A model generated the notes under the pieces. The model was not told the DNA's origin. It did not search any database and worked only from the letters and a program-made list of their open reading frames with translations. From Chrysoporthe austroafricana (lineage: Eukaryota > Ascomycota > Sordariomycetes > Diaporthales > Cryphonectriaceae), in assembly GCA_001051155.2 (NCBI GenBank), contig JYIP02000005.1, forward strand, positions 2,790,001 to 2,854,000: 64,000 bases of DNA, in the 5' to 3' direction. This document shows positions 11,662 through 22,382 of the stretch, in pieces; position 1 is the stretch's first letter; each line of letters opens with the position of its first letter. The position numbers and the translations under genes were made by a program.

Positions 11662-12534
11662 AGACCTGTGGATTTCGCGACATGATATCGGAGTTCGGGC
11701 GGAGGGATAGATTTCTTTGAGCGAGGGCGACCGCGGTCGTTCTGTGGGCTTCCCAAGTGTAGAATAGACTGTAGTGACTTCGACAACCTAGGCACTATAA
11801 TAACTGCCTCGAATCGGCGGAAGCGCAAGAGACGACAAGCCTCGGGGTTGCGGGCAGGAAAACAGCCGTTCCTTATAGCAGCGGCCGTGCCAATGTCGAC
11901 GTGGGTGAGCCCGGTGAACTCGACGAATATCCCTGATACCCACCGCATCGGGAGACCCTCAGTTGCATCCTCCTGGCACCAGGAAGACCTCTGGCCCACC
12001 TTCCAACGAGGTATAAAGTATACTATACAGTTTCGAGAGGTATCTTGCCCGCGAGGACAGGGGGAAGTGTGACGGGCGCTGGTGTCCACCTTTCGGGACC
12101 CGGAAGCCAGTTCTGTCTGGCCCACTTCCAAGGCTGGCATGGGTACAAACCTCCTGAGAGGCCACGCAATGAGAGGACGTCAAGTGTCATATAAATGACT
12201 GGACTGGCAGGTGGTAACAAGCGATCAAGGTATCCGATACATCTGCTCGAGGACAGGTTGTTGAAAGAGCTCAGCACCAAATAAGAACGTCTTCGGGAAT
12301 CGAAACTCACCCGTCTCCCGTCGACTTCTTCCCACGTCCCACGATAAAGTCCAGGCCTGAGAGAGGGCAATTTGTAGAGTCAGTCAGTGACCCGTCCTCG
12401 GTCCACTGCGCTCTTTACCTACTTAGCATCCATCCTGCCAACTGACGTTCCCTCTTCCTCAGGACCTCACTTCTTCTCCTCTCTAAGCTAAAGAGCCAAG
12501 CCGCCGACATCTTCCCGCTCCCTAATTATCCAAA
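11662..12534. promoter_or_regulatory. Upstream region of the APS kinase gene
   Basis: The stretch lies between the thioesterase stop and the MET14 start on the same strand. No gene is recognised. It should hold the thioesterase 3' UTR and the MET14 promoter. I saw no CACGTG box of the kind bound by Cbf1-like regulators. Confidence 0.4.
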
Positions 12535-13331
12535 ATGGCAACGTGAGTAAATATGCAAGACCTTTCCTGAAGCCTCTTCAACTACCCCGCTACCCCGCCA
12601 TCGCCCCCAGGTCCAAGTTCTGCCCGAGCCGTGAAGCCTCTCGCAGGCGACCGGAACAGCAGACCCAGCGAGACCGCGTAGACTAACAGGCCCTTCCCTC
12701 CCCGTCTCGCAGCAACATCACCTGGCACCCCTCCCTCTCGCGCACCGAGCGCGAGACCTACCGCAAGCAGAAGGGCTTCACGATCTGGTTCACGGGCCTG
12801 TCGGCCTCGGGCAAGTCCACCGTCGCGACCGCCCTGGAGCAGCACCTCCTGCACCTGGGGCTCGCCGCCTACCGCCTGGACGGCGACAACGTGCGGTTCG
12901 GCCTCAACAAGGACCTGGGGTTCTCCGAGAAAGACCGCAACGAGAACATCCGCCGCATCGCCGAGGTGTCCAAGCTGTTCGCCGACAGCGCCACCGTCGC
13001 CATCACCTCCTTCATCAGCCCCTACCGGGCGGACCGCCAGGTCGCCCGCGACCTGCACGAGAAGAGCGCGCAGGGCAGCGACCAGCCCCTGGTGTTCGTC
13101 GAGGTCTACGTCGACATCCCCATCGAGGTCGCGGAGCAGCGCGACCCCAAGGGCCTGTACAAGAAGGCGCGCGCCGGCGAGATCAAGGACTTCACCGGCG
13201 TCTCGGCGCCGTATGAGGCCCCCGAGAACCCCGAGCTGGTGATCAAGACGCATGAGAACAGCGTGGAGGAGTGTGTGGCGCAGATCGTGAAGTACCTGCA
13301 GGAGAAGGAGCTGATCAAGATCCCGGCGTAG
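12535..13331 (+). CDS. MET14: Adenylyl-sulfate (APS) kinase
   Basis: Phosphorylates adenosine 5'-phosphosulfate with ATP to make PAPS, the second step of sulfate assimilation, in the cytosol. Exon 1 is eight bases (12535-12542, ATG GCA AC). A 170 bp intron and exon 2 (12713-13331) follow, for 208 residues, the usual fungal size. The protein starts [17 protein letters not shown], as fungal APS kinases do. The P-loop is 'GLSASGKST' (~32-40), then '[17 protein letters not shown]', and the substrate-lid region '[14 protein letters not shown]' lies at ~160-175. All key residues are present. It is convergent with VMA5, with 206 bp between stops. Codon use is strongly biased to C-ending codons, suggesting high expression. 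Confidence 0.97.
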
Positions 13332-13537
13332 ACGTTACCGCCGATTTAGAGAGACAAAGAGAAAAGGGTACGAGGTAGACTAGCTGCCGTGAAGCGGCCA
13401 TACATAGAGTGTTGGACAGGGTGGTCGTCCAGAAAAACAGATGATTTTGACAACTAGATGCGAGGTATCGACAGGTATATAAGCCCCAACGTGCCCGTGC
13501 ATACAAATTACCACCCGGATCATGCAGTTGCTGGTTC

Positions 13538-14948
13538 CTAGGGGAACTCAAACTCGTAGAATACATAGGCCGTGTAATCGTTGCCATCACCCCCGAGCCC
13601 GGCGGCTGTCATCTCAGAAGTGAGGGCCGCGTCGTCCTTGGTGATCCTGCCCTTCTTGTCCCTCCCGAAGGCGTTGCCTCCCAGGTATGAGTATGCCGAG
13701 TCCAACGCGGTCTTGACCTTCTTGGCCTGCTTCGGTGTGGTCTGCACAATATTGTCAGCTACGAACGCCCGCCAGCAAACAACACCCTTCCCCGGGGTCT
13801 GAGCCTTACCTTGACAAGCGTGCTCACATACTCCAACGGCAGGCCATAGCGCAGCACCGTCTCAACGAACACTCTCAACGTCATGACATGAGCCCACACC
13901 ATCACAGCCTCTGACCAGCCTGTCCGGCCCAGTCTCAGCGCCTCACCCCATACCTTCTTCTCCTCGCGTCCTACCCGGTCCAGCTCCTTCTGCTCCTCCT
14001 CCTTGCCACCCTCCACATACTTATACTGTCTAGGCGTCCACTTTGACTCGCGGCACTTCTGCAAAAACTCGGCGCTGGTTTTCTTGAATGTCGTGACGGC
14101 GAAGAGCACGAACTCTTCATCCTTGGCAACCTCGATGCTTGACCGCGGCACAACCATGGGTGATAGCGTTTCGTAGCTCTTAAGGAAGTCTTTACGGCTG
14201 TTTACGGGCACCACGATCAGGTGCGTCTCGAGGTACTCGGAGTCTGTGACGAGAAGTGAGGGGTCCACGATCGGTGTGAGAGACTTGGTGGTGAGGTTTC
14301 CGCTGGGAGTCTGTCAGCATCCATTTAACAGAGGTGCCGGGCGAAGGCTCACGTCTGCTTCCGTTGCAGGCCAGCAAGGTTGGTCTTGACCGAGTTATAC
14401 TGGTTGAACTTGCCCTTGACATCATTGTCGATGTTGACGAGCTCCTAAGTGCCAACGTTAGTAGATAGCGTGGGTGAGCGCCGAGAGGGGACCCTACCTT
14501 TTGCAATGTCTCGATCAACTCTGCCATCGGCCGGTCGGATCGGTATCTGACCTTGTTCCAACTAAATGTCCGCAAGTACTGGTCCGTAGGCTCTGTGAGG
14601 GAATTAGCCGCGTGTTTCCTTCCCAACGGCCTGACTCTTCCAGTTTCCAGTCTTACTATCATTGACCATCTTGTTCTGCGCAATCTTATCCTCGTCGCCG
14701 TCCAAAATGGTCTTCAGCGACTCCGCCACCCTCTGGACAACGCCCTCGCAGTTCGTATGCAGCTTGGCCAGCTCGTCCGCCTGCTGCACCAGCGCATCAA
14801 GGGTACCGATCTTGAACGCCGGTATGGGGAAGGGCATCACGGTCCCATTTTCGGAGTTGATGGTCGCACCGATCGACTGGATCGCCTCGTCCTTGTCGCC
14901 GGTGTCGAAGGTTCTCAGGGGAAGAGAGAGGAGGATGTAGCTGGTCAT
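13538..14948 (-). CDS. VMA5: V-type proton ATPase subunit C
   Basis: Peripheral-stalk subunit of the vacuolar H+-ATPase. It links the V1 and Vo sectors and is released on reversible disassembly. Five exons (14948-14657, 14592-14498, 14444-14353, 14302-13810, 13741-13538) give 391 residues, as expected. Recognised landmarks in order are MTSYILLSLP, 'FKIGTLDALVQQADELAKL', 'KMVND', 'YLRTFSWNKVRYR', 'DSEYLETHLIVVP', 'KSYETLSPMVVPRS', 'LFAVTTFKKTSAEF', 'LRVFVETVLRYGLPLEYVS' and 'SAYSYLGGNAFGRDKKGRI', ending YVFYEFEFP. The ATG at 14948 is chosen because related proteins begin just before the first strand; the frame stays open further upstream. It is convergent with MET14. Confidence 0.96.
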
Positions 14949-16311
14949 CTTGCTCAGCTCTACCTCATATCGCGACGCGAGAGACCTGGCGAGTAGAAGA
15001 GAAGAGGAGGTGTGCTCGAGCCAGTCGCGGAGCGCCTGGAGGAGGGGAGCGAGTGAGACTGCCGCGATCGTGTCAGTGAAATTGGACACAGGATCCTCCG
15101 AGGGTTGTGTCGTCACAGCCTCTGAGCTCTCTCGCGCAGGGCAGGTGGCTTGTTCGCCGAGTTGTAGACCTATGTAGCGGCCAAGGAGGTAATGAAGTGC
15201 AAGACACGGGCCCAGACCTACCTTGGAATTGGGGAGTGCGTACGGCAGGAGCAAGTTGACGTCGTGATGTTCTCCGCGTAAGAAGAGCACACCTGGGGAG
15301 CTATAGATAGAACGTCGCTACGAACTGCAATAGCCCTGGAACCAGTGTGGGGGAGCTCGACCGGCGTCCCCTACAGGGCCTCGAGAGGGAGAGTGGGGAA
15401 GCAGGTATACTGTACTTCGATAAGCAGCCCTTCGAGTATGGCCAGGCAAGTACCCACGAGGGCCGTTCATGGGTAGCATGACCTTGGACCCCAGCACAGC
15501 AGCTAGCGATGACCGCCGCCGCCGCAGCAGACGCCTCTCGGGTGGTAAATTGGGATAGGACAACGCCAAACAAGCCAAACGGCTTTCCCCTCCTCAACGG
15601 CCATGGTCAATTGACCTTCGACGATACGGACGCTCACAAGTGGACGAGCGAGCCTCCTCTTCTCTTTCGGCAGTTGCGGTGAGGAAGAGAAGCCCTTTGC
15701 CCCGGGGTCATCATCTCGTGGGAGCGTGCGTGTACAAGGCGTACCGTGAGATCAGCACGAGCCCCCCCGACCGGCACCTGAGTTCGTCGACCGCAACTAC
15801 AGGACACAGGACTCGCATTTGCTGGCAGGATCAGGCTTGTTGAGTAACGTCGCTCCAGACGGGTGATAGTTTTGATCCACTGAATCACCATCCTGTTTCG
15901 TCTACCGGAAGCCTCCAGAGCTCTCTCCTCGCCCAGCCCGGTATAACGACTTTATCGCTTGTTCAGGAGGGCTTTCATCGCTTGCGACGACACGGGCAGA
16001 GTACTGGGGCGTCCGAACCAACTGCTTTTCTGCAGTTCTCCGTTCCTTGCTCGATACTTATCGACTCGATTGAAGACTTCACCAGCGTCTGCTCAGCAAG
16101 ACACGCCGTCTCTCCTGTCCGACTCGTCGTACGGGCCATCCACATATGTCGGCATGCCACTGCGTCGTCGACGCTGAAGCCCGCCCGACGCTCTCTGTCG
16201 CTGGCAGCTCGACGCTTCCCACCAACAGAGGGACACCGGATCTGCGACTTCGAAATCAAGAGTGAGGCAGGGTGTCAGAGGCGTGTGTGGGCGATAGGCC
16301 CGTTTACTAGA
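14949..16311. promoter_or_regulatory. Divergent intergenic region, VMA5 / AT-hook gene
   Basis: This 1.36 kb stretch lies between two divergent starts. Several short frames on both strands look non-coding (no domain, no consistent splicing). It probably holds both promoters and 5' UTRs. Confidence 0.45.
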
Positions 16312-19300
16312 ATGGCCCCAAGCTCAGGTTTGTGACAACTGCCCTGGACGTCGCTCTGGGAGACTCTCGATCTGATGAGCTCCTTTGCGATGGAGCGTCT
16401 CCTAATCTAATCTGTGGAAGGACTCAAGCTGATCGTTTTGTACATGCTGCATCAGCCCCCAAGACCTCGAGAGTATCTGGCACCAGTTCTGCCAAGTCCC
16501 CAGCTACGCAGAATGCTGCCAAACCTTCATCCAGCTCCATGCAGCCGACGGCCTCGAATGGGAACACCAACGTCCGTAGACCGGCGCAGCTCGTGCCGGC
16601 ACTGGTACCTGACGACAGTGGCAATGGGCTTCCTGGCTATGCTGGCCTGCCTCAACCCGATTCCACCGGTAATCACCAGCTTCCCGGACAGCCTTATAAG
16701 GATGGGAGAATCCGCAATCCGGTGCCCTCCAAACTGAAGGGAAAGACGAGCGCCTTGTCCGGCAGGTTCAGTGTCATGCACATGGATATCAGGAGCAAGG
16801 ATGCGGCAGCGGACAGAGATCTGGCTGCGAAACGGACGAGCGAGAACACGGCTTTGGCGGCGCAGAAGGCTTTTGAGAATGGGTACCAACCCCATCGGAA
16901 GTCAAACTGGTTGCGGATGACGGACGAGACACCCGACCCGGCCGTTCCATTTACAGGAACCACTCCGTATGATCCTGCGCTGTATGGTCTGAAAGCAGCT
17001 TCGAATCCTCCCAAGGAGAAACCGCCCCCATATAGTTCTAGTCCACTGCTGCCAGAGGAAGCCAAGGAGCACCAGGCCAGACTACTCACGTTATTGCGAA
17101 GCTTGCAGCCCGTCCAAGTCGTCGATCAGCTCTGTAAGGCATTGGCCTACTTTGGCGGTATTCCTGATGCGCCCCCACCTCAAGATGGCAAGTTCCCCGA
17201 AAGCGCAGAAGCAAATGGTTCTGGCGCGGTCTTCGTGGGCTGGCTTGCAGAGATCTTCCCTGATGTCGACGCCCAAGGCAGACGTAAACCCAGACCATTC
17301 AGAGCGCCCAACCCGCCAGCCGAGCCGAGCCCTGAGAAACGGGGACGTGGAAGACCCAAAGGCAGCAAAGCTTCCAAGGTCAGGAGCGACAAGGGTATCA
17401 AGAAAGGGCCTAAGAAAAGCTTACTTGTGGCAGCTCCAGAGGCTGGCGGTCCGGACCAGGAAAATAGCTGGGTTGACGTTGACGATATAGTCGGGGACGA
17501 CGGGCAAGATGTTGTCATCACTGGGGCACAGCCACGTCAAACGCCAGATCCCCAGACTGCGACCGAGGCTGAAGTGACAGGGAGCACAAAGAAGAGAGGT
17601 CGTCCAAAGGGGTCTAAGAATCGGCCGAAGGATAACATGACCGACGACCATGCTCCAACTCCTGCACCAATCTCGTCACTTTTCAGTATTGGCAAGAAGG
17701 CTGCAGGGCGCCCTGGTCCGCGCCCCAAAAGCACCAAGGGTCGGACCAAGGACGCGCAAATGGCCAACGGTACTGTCGCAGCAACCGCCAATGGTGCTAC
17801 ACCCATTACCGCTCCTGAGCCCCAAGCTACGATACCGCAGCCAGCGGCAAGGATGGAACCATCACCTCAGGCAGATCCTGATTCTGCCCTCGCCGCTCTG
17901 AAAGAATTCAACGAAGCCCACACCAACGACCTTGAGACTCCTGCTGGCGCATTTCAGCCAGTCAACAGCACCTTCGTGACCAACGAACCGCAGGCCACAG
18001 GTGCAAACAAGAGCACTACCAAGAGCAATGGTAAACCACAACCTGTGAAGAAACGCAAGAGGACCAAGGATACCGAGACTGTGGATCAGCCTGCAGCTGG
18101 AAACGCAGCTGCGATGGTCTCAGGGGCTCTCGGAGCCCAGCCGTCTGCCAGCGATAGCCAGGTAGCATCAACCGTGAATTCGGTCGCATCAGCTGCGCCT
18201 GCTTCTAAACGACAGAAGAAGATGACGAAGACAAAAACGAAGCCAGCGACTAACAGTGCACCTTTTGCGGAGCAGCCTACGGCAGGGGGGGCCTCTCAGG
18301 TCAGTCAGGGCTCCGCCGTCCCAACCGTGCCAACAACGCGACCTACCGACGCTCAGATTTACACTAGCCCAACGATCGAAGAACTCGAGGCACAACTAGA
18401 GCAGCACGATGCGCAAAGTCTTGCACATACTGAGGTCAATACCGTCCAGGGTACCAGGCAAGCACAGCCGTCTCACCTTGACCCGCCCCGGCCTCTGATG
18501 CAGCAGGTTCAACCTCAACAGGCTACGAACTCGAAGCAAGTTCAAAAAGCCCAGCAGAAGAGTGACCATCAACGCGCAATAGCGCGTCAAAGGCAACAAG
18601 CTGTCGTCCGAACCGCTTCACCCAATGTCAGTCAGATGAAGACAACCTCGCCGCATATGAGCGTTCAATCTGCCTCGCCAAGCATCAGCCATACCCACGC
18701 GGCTTCCCCAAACCTCCATCAGCCACGAACCTCTGATTCACAGACTCCAACATCTGTAAGTCCACAGGTCCAGAGCCAGCAGGCGCGGAACACGCAGCCC
18801 TACTATACCCAGCAACAAACAACGGCCACTCAGCCCTCGTATGGCCAGCCGCAGAATCCGCAGTACTCTAGTCCACAGCCGGCCAAACAGCAATTCACTG
18901 TGCCACAGTCTCACCAACAACAGAATTATAGTACTCCACAGCAGCCTGCGCAACAGCAACAGAACTATTCAAGTCAGCAGCCACAGTACTCGCAGCAGAA
19001 ACAGCAACCCTATTCGTCTCAGGCCCAACCTCAGTACGCCTCCCCGCAGCAACAGTATTCTTCACAACATCGCGTCCAGCACCAGCACCACCAGCCGCAG
19101 CAGCCGCCATACGCCGCTACCTCGGCCGATACGGCCTCACAGACCCTGGCCGCACAATCTCCTCAATACGGAACGTCGACTACTTCAAACTACAGCGCCA
19201 ACGATGGAAATTTCCGCGCGAACTCTGCCACATCATTGAACCTTATCTCTCCCGCTTACGGCTCAAATCAGTCATCTAATACGGGTCGGAACAATAACGT

Positions 19301-19652
19301 CTACCCTTCCTCGACCACCAGCTCTTATGGCAACCAGGCGCAGCAGGTTTCCTCTTACGCAACTGCCCCAAGGAGGGCTTTGCCTACGACGACCTCACAT
19401 CAAAACCCAGTCCAGAGCGTTCAGAGTCTATCGCAGAATATCAGTGGCTTTTCCGACTATAGCAATCTTGGTTTCGACAGCAATCTTATGTCCAGCCTTG
19501 ACAACTCGACTACAGGCCATGGCAATCTGAGCATGAATACTTATAATATGGGAGCTGGCAACGTGTCCAGGTCATCGACTGGAGCCAGCAATTTCGGCCT
19601 CGACTCTAGCCTTCGGAATGATGGGAACTCCTACTTTCCCCTTCGCAGATAG
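16312..19652 (+). CDS. AT-hook and Gln-rich nuclear protein (1070 aa)
   Basis: Probable DNA-binding chromatin or transcription factor; the exact role is unknown. Exon 1 (16312-16327) and exon 2 (16456-19652) are joined across a 128 bp intron with donor GTTTGT and acceptor ATCAG. This makes MAPSSAPKTSRVSGTSS, a more natural start than the unsupported GTG at 16332. Near residue 300 is RGRGRPKGSK, near 385 KKRGRPKGSK and near 423 GRPGPRPKSTKGR: two classic AT-hooks (core GRP) and one degenerate one. A charged helix-like region with a possible folded element lies at ~230-280. Residues ~330-690 are low-complexity and Pro/Ala/Thr-rich with Lys-rich patches (KKRKRTKD). Residues ~710-950 are extremely Gln/Ser/Tyr-rich (repeated QPQYSSPQQ-type blocks), and the C-terminus is Asn/Ser-rich. 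Such tails are typical of activation or condensate-forming domains. It is convergent with the F-box gene. Confidence 0.8.
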
Positions 19653-20684
19653 AAGTCTGAGGCCTTGAATCATGTTAATTACGCAACTGGACCCTCAGTC
19701 CTTCGGCAGCATAACACAGAGCTTGACCTAACTTGAAGCTCTAGCGGTGACCTCAATGAGGATGTTGAGGGATGGCTCGAGCTTCATAACGATGAGGTGA
19801 GAGGTGGCTACTAACGGATTGTATTATCTGCAACTGTAGACTGGAATTGCTTCCCCACGGTACAGCTGGTGGGACTGCCTGGTCTTTCTGGAGCATCTGT
19901 TTTTGTTTCTGTAGATACCTCAAGCGATGTTCATCGGTCTCAAAGGGTCGGGACTGGAATGGAGTCAACACGGTCAACTAGGCTTCGCAAGCTTCCTAAT
20001 TTTTTTAAGACACTTTGGTCCATGTCATGTTTGCTGGATCTGCCAAACTGGCACGGCATCGCAGTACGTCTGACGTCTCAAAAGCAATGGAGTGATTTCA
20101 CTTCTGCCTGATAGTCCGGAGCTTATGCACGCCTTGCTTGTGACTACTGCTCGAGGAGATGCTCCAGGAAGGCCGCCAACCAAGGCAACTCGAAGCGATC
20201 TCAGGCCACCATGTGTTATCATCGCTCCACCGTTCTGTAAACACAAGTGCCCGTTCTTAGATATAGGGTCTACTTCTTCTCCTGCAGGACTCCGCAAACC
20301 ATCTGGCGCAGCGCCCAATCCGTAAGGCAGCTTACACGACCAGAGCAGGATGCTTTGGGGGCGAAACGTGAATCTACGGCCTAGTGTCGCACGTGCGTCA
20401 CTCACCACACCACTTGGCCTCACTACTTGATGCACAGATGCATCTTGGCACCAGAGACGAGCAGAGAAAATTTATGTCATGATGAACATTTGATAATGTG
20501 TCAGAGAATTAGGATATATCGCACGCCCCAGGCCATGTATCTGATCCCTGAATCCCGTCCGCTTTCTGTACAAACGCCTGTGAATGCTTGCTTTCCTCAT
20601 GCGGGACATGACAAAGGAGACACAATGATGATGCTGATGTTGGTAATCACAAATAAATATCGCTTCCGTTTCAGGTAAGGGACC
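19653..20684. other. Convergent intergenic region after the AT-hook gene
   Basis: About 1 kb between facing stop codons. No gene is recognised; it should contain the two 3' UTRs. Confidence 0.5.
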
Positions 20685-22382
20685 CTACTCAATAGGATCC
20701 TCCTCGATAGCCTCCAGTGGCGGCGGCCGTATCGATTCGGTGGCCTCCATCCCATACCACCAGATGTCCTCCTCGACCACGCCGTCCTCCTTGATCAGGT
20801 CCATCAGCACCTGCGCGTTGCGCTTGATATCGATGGACCGCTCGACGATTTTGCGGTCGAGGATGGTGGCTTCGGCTGTAGCAAGCCACAACTTCTGAAG
20901 CTGTGGTAGGTCGGGTAGCAAATGCTGGTACTGGTCGTATTCGAGATGGTCCATAGGCATCCCTGCTGCAAGACTCGTGTTGAACACCAAATTGGACGGT
21001 CCTGTCATTGGCGTCCTTGAAGTGACTTGCTCGAGAGAGCCCCGACCTGGTCTCGCCGTATCGTCAGCCTTCGCGGCGTCCCGGATCTGCCAAGTCGACT
21101 TTCTCCGCCCCAGACTCATAAGGCCTCTCCTTGGTTTCGCATCCTTGCCGTTCATCTCGGTTGGTCTCGACGCTTCTTTTGTGCCCTTGATACCGCTATA
21201 CCATGTCTCAACAGTCCCGACTCGTGTGTTATAGCCGTTCACCTCCCAGCATCTCAACACTTGCCTCAGACCTCCGAGACATAGTACAGCTGTTTTCACC
21301 TCGTCTGCGGGCTCATCCCGTAGATAACCCCTGATTGTTTTCTCCAGCCGACCGACATATGATGGAGGCCGTAAACGCCGACCGAAAGACGCCACAACCA
21401 TCGGGAAGACCTGGTGAACTTGTAATAAAGTTCGATCGTCGTACACCTTCATGATCTGTGCCTCGATCGGGTTGACCGTATATGGTGTACGCTCGATGCC
21501 GTGGCCGTGCTCCTGGATGTATTGCAAGTGTAGTTTGCGGTAGTTCTCGAAGAAGTGGAATACGGTGAAAAGTAATGGTATAAGTCGTCGATACATCCGC
21601 TCCCGCTGCCCGGCGAACGATGCCACCTGCTCCCTGGTGGTCTTCAAAAATATCTCTTTTGTGCACCAGTCGCACATGCGCCTTGCAAGCTTGGCGGCGA
21701 CATGTAATCGATGCCACAGGCCGCATAGGTAGTGTAACGTGTACCCGGAGGCATCTGGTATCGGGTAGAGACGCTTGGCGTATGCAGGCACTTCATGCTG
21801 CAGTTGGTACCTCACTATCGGCACCTCGTTCAGAGTCACCATACTGTGCCACGCTCTTGATGCTAGTCGAAGATTGAGTACGTCTGACAACGGCAACGAG
21901 GCAATGATCTGTATCTTCAGTTCATTGGGCAGGTTTAAGAATAGCTGGTCGAACGGAAGACTGCGTGCAAAAGTCAATAAAAAGGATTTCTGAGGGCGGA
22001 TGGAGTAACAGTATAATGCGAGCACATACCTGCTACGTTTCGGGGGTGGGATCTCCCCGATCGAGCTTGCTGATGCCACCGACGCGAACGAGGACCGTCT
22101 CAGTGGTAGAGATTCGGGCACAGACACACTCGACTTTGAGGATCGCAACCGCCCAAACAGGCCTCGCCTCTCCTTCTCTTTCTCTGACCGTAGATGTTCT
22201 CCATGTCTAGATGACGACGACTCTGGTCCCTGCTGATCGGCTTGTCGGATAGGCAGGATGAACTTCGCCGAAGTGCCTTCCACGTGACTGTCATTTTGCT
22301 GCTGTTGGTGTTCCTTGGGAAGCTGTTCTAGCTTCTCATAGTATCGCTTCGAGGCGAACTCGGTGATGTGGAGTGGCTCCAT
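20685..22382 (-). CDS. F-box protein
   Basis: Likely substrate receptor of an SCF-type ubiquitin ligase, binding Skp1 through the F-box. Exons 22382-22030 and 21960-20685 give 542 residues. The 69 bp intron (22029-21961, GTATGT..GCAG) is a multiple of three and stop-free, so an unspliced reading is also open. The first ~110 residues are low-complexity and charged (poly-Gln 'HQQQQND', Ser/Arg-rich). The F-box follows immediately after the splice at ~119-165 (LNLPNELKIQIIASLPLSDV, LNLRLASRAWHSMV). The remainder is helical with many Trp and Tyr residues and no LRR, WD40 or other recognisable substrate domain, as in many uncharacterised fungal F-box proteins. The C-terminus is acidic (EEDPIE). 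Confidence 0.85.
   Translation of the reverse strand: MEPLHITEFASKRYYEKLEQLPKEHQQQQNDSHVEGTSAKFILPIRQADQQGPESSSSRHGEHLRSEKEKERRGLFGRLRSSKSSVSVPESLPLRRSSFASVASASSIGEIPPPKRSRYVLALYCYSIRPQKSFLLTFARSLPFDQLFLNLPNELKIQIIASLPLSDVLNLRLASRAWHSMVTLNEVPIVRYQLQHEVPAYAKRLYPIPDASGYTLHYLCGLWHRLHVAAKLARRMCDWCTKEIFLKTTREQVASFAGQRERMYRRLIPLLFTVFHFFENYRKLHLQYIQEHGHGIERTPYTVNPIEAQIMKVYDDRTLLQVHQVFPMVVASFGRRLRPPSYVGRLEKTIRGYLRDEPADEVKTAVLCLGGLRQVLRCWEVNGYNTRVGTVETWYSGIKGTKEASRPTEMNGKDAKPRRGLMSLGRRKSTWQIRDAAKADDTARPGRGSLEQVTSRTPMTGPSNLVFNTSLAAGMPMDHLEYDQYQHLLPDLPQLQKLWLATAEATILDRKIVERSIDIKRNAQVLMDLIKEDGVVEEDIWWYGMEATESIRPPPLEAIEEDPIE

Noticed and set aside
16332..16455. Reading the AT-hook protein from a GTG at 16332
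   Set aside because: The stretch is better explained as an intron (16328-16455); splicing from the ATG at 16312 restores a natural N-terminus.
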